Source of the DNA: Pseudomonas svalbardensis
GTDB taxonomy: Bacteria; Pseudomonadota; Gammaproteobacteria; Pseudomonadales; Pseudomonadaceae
Length of the DNA stretch: 64,000 nt
NCBI RefSeq assembly: GCF_030053115.1
Contig: NZ_CP125619.1
Coordinates: 5,444,001 to 5,508,000 of the forward strand
Reading direction: 5' to 3'
Under the pieces are notes generated by a model. It had not been told where the DNA came from. It worked only from the letters and a program-made list of their open reading frames with translations, and did not search any database. Positions 62,790 to 64,000 of the stretch are shown piece by piece (position 1 is the first letter of the stretch; the number at the start of each line of letters is the position of its first letter). A program made the translations under genes and the position numbers.

Positions 62790-63740
62790 CTAAGCCTTGA
62801 CCACCACATCCTGCTCCAACACCAACTCCTTGTTCCCCGCATCCAGCCTCACCAGCGCGCCCATCGGTAACGTCAGGTTCGGATCGCAATGCCCGCTGCG
62901 CCACCCGGCCAGCACCGGGATGCGCAACGGCTCAAAGGTCTGCTTGAGCAAACACTCCAGCGCACCCCCATCTACCCCCGCCACATCCCCCACCAGAACC
63001 CCGCGCAGTTTGTTCAACGTGCCCGCCAGACGCAGATGAGTCAGCAGCCGGTCAATGCGATACAGCGGCTCGTTAATGTCCTCGATGAACAGGATGACGC
63101 CCTCGGCATCCATCTCATACGGCGTGCCCATGGTCGCGGCGATCAGCGACAGATTGCCCCCCAGCAAACGCCCGTGAGCGATACCAGGCTCGATTGTGGT
63201 CAACGGGTAGGCCACCGGGTGCGTCAACACGCTACCAGCCTTCACCTGTCCTCTGAGCATGTTGAAGAACGAAGACTCGGTAGGTTTTTGCTTGTCACCC
63301 AGCAGGTCGGCGTTGAGCATCGGGCCATGAAAGGTCACGAAGCCCGCATAACGGCTGATCGCCAGGTGCAGCGCAGTGATGTCGCTGTAGCCGATGAACG
63401 GCTTGGCATTGTTGCGTAGCAGTTCAAAGTCGATGCGATCCAGCAACCGCGGTGTACCGTAACCCCCACGCAAGCAAATGATGGCGTCGACCTCACTGTC
63501 GGCGAACGCTGCGTGCAGGTCATTGAGCCGTACATCATCACTGCCGGCCAGGTAATCATCTTTCTCGTACACGCCAGAGAAAACCCGCAGTGAATATCCG
63601 CGAGCGCGCATCCAGGCGATGGCTTTGTCGGTGTCCAGCGCTGCGGGACCGGCGGGCGCAATAACGCCAATCAGCCCTTGCGACGGTAAAGCCGGAACGG
63701 GTGCATGAGGACAAAGGGTGTGAGTCGGTCGAACGGTCAT
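62790..63740 (-). CDS. ldcA: LD-carboxypeptidase (S66 family)
   Basis: This 316-residue serine peptidase removes the terminal D-Ala from tetrapeptides in murein recycling. It begins MTVRPTHTLCPHAPVPALPS. LIGVIAPAGPAALD and LRGGYGTPRLLDRIDF are present. The nucleophile Ser is in FIGYSDITALHLAI, the Glu in LFIEDINEPLYRID and the His in RSGHCDPNLTLPMG. The start at 63740 follows CAGGGAGATTCATGG. It faces the lytic transglycosylase gene, a related murein function, with a REP between them. Confidence 0.92.
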   Translation of the reverse strand: MTVRPTHTLCPHAPVPALPSQGLIGVIAPAGPAALDTDKAIAWMRARGYSLRVFSGVYEKDDYLAGSDDVRLNDLHAAFADSEVDAIICLRGGYGTPRLLDRIDFELLRNNAKPFIGYSDITALHLAISRYAGFVTFHGPMLNADLLGDKQKPTESSFFNMLRGQVKAGSVLTHPVAYPLTTIEPGIAHGRLLGGNLSLIAATMGTPYEMDAEGVILFIEDINEPLYRIDRLLTHLRLAGTLNKLRGVLVGDVAGVDGGALECLLKQTFEPLRIPVLAGWRSGHCDPNLTLPMGALVRLDAGNKELVLEQDVVVKA

Positions 63741-63860
63741 CCATGAATCTCCCTGCGTGAATGCGTCAAGCACACAGTAGTCAGGAACGGGGACAAACAG
63801 AAGAGGGTCAGTCGCCCCGCAAGTTGCAGGAAAAGACGGTCATCGCCGTAGGGCAAGGCA

Positions 63861-63906
63861 AAAAAATGCCCGCAAGGCCGGATAAACGTTGCGGGCGCCT
63901 TTTTTA
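63861..63906. terminator. Bidirectional terminator between lipA and ldcA
   Basis: GCCCGCAA (63868-63875) pairs with TTGCGGGC (63889-63896). It is flanked by six A on the left and a T run on the right, so it can end transcription on both strands. Confidence 0.8.
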
Positions 63907-63917
63907 CTAGCCGCTGA

Positions 63918-64000
63918 TCAGGACGACATCAGCTCGGCTTTAACCAGTTTCGCCTGCTCGTCGGCGTGGTACGAGGAGCGTACCAGCGGGCCGGAAGCGA
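63918..64000 (-). CDS. lipA: Lipoyl synthase, C-terminal end only (cut by window edge)
   Basis: The last 26 codons before the stop at 63918-63920 read ASGPLVRSSYHADEQAKLVK AELMSS. This matches the end of LipA, the radical-SAM enzyme that inserts sulfur into octanoyl groups to make lipoate. Gene order next to ldcA, arfA, holA and leuS supports it. The rest lies beyond the window. Confidence 0.88.
   Translation of the reverse strand, partial: ASGPLVRSSYHADEQAKLVKAELMSS

Overview
The window is a high-GC stretch of Gammaproteobacterial chromosome. It almost certainly comes from the Pseudomonas fluorescens group. The evidence is the gene order lipA–ldcA–mltB-like–arfA–holA–lptE–leuS–lnt–corC–ybeY–ybeZ–miaB, the thiD–thiE–hemL block, a cioAB cyanide-insensitive oxidase operon with an Anr-type box, and many copies of the Pseudomonas REP palindrome (GTGGGAGCGAGCCTGCTCGC and relatives). 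Most of it is ordinary core genome. I see no prophage, insertion sequence, CRISPR array, rRNA or tRNA.

Layout. 0-3 kb: cioA-cioB-DUF2474, read leftwards. 3-3.9 kb: a small degraded patch with the tail of an MFS transporter and a higBA toxin-antitoxin locus whose toxin has lost its middle. 3.9-9.9 kb: a DJ-1-like protein without its cysteine, an exported DUF4879 protein, an AzgA-type purine permease overlapping trmA, a DUF4160/DUF2442 pair, and a tautomerase divergent from a LysR regulator. 10-11.4 kb: a TetR regulator beside a deletion scar that joins fragments of quiC and an aldo/keto reductase. 11.6-25.6 kb: housekeeping enzymes, including a YpfJ metallopeptidase with an alpha/beta hydrolase, HAD-tesB, a GNAT, an HDAC-like deacetylase, a flavoprotein, RhlE, YedA/Lrp, an exonuclease, a NYN protein, DUF2076 and an EEP phosphatase.

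25.7-32.7 kb is the most interesting metabolic block. It holds a NitT/TauT-type ABC importer, a class III omega-aminotransferase, an aldehyde dehydrogenase and a divergent LysR regulator. Two near-identical 49-base elements, one upstream of each leftward unit, suggest a shared regulon for uptake, transamination and oxidation of an unidentified amine. 32.7-45.3 kb: hrpB, a lipoprotein, a CDF metal exporter, a DUF6515 protein, a second Lrp regulator, DUF2788, rluE, amn, aidB and a 7TMR-DISM hybrid kinase. 45.5-64 kb: the thiamine and heme genes, then the core RNA-modification, envelope and translation cluster, ending in the 3' end of lipA.

The strongest sequence-level observations are a 13-bp hairpin inside the arfA coding region (the non-stop-mRNA device known for this gene), the duplicated element of the amine block, the internally deleted HigB, the quiC/aldo-keto reductase scar, and several long unexplained dyads in front of regulators, the purine permease and thiD. 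Functions are inferred from recalled family features; no database search was possible.
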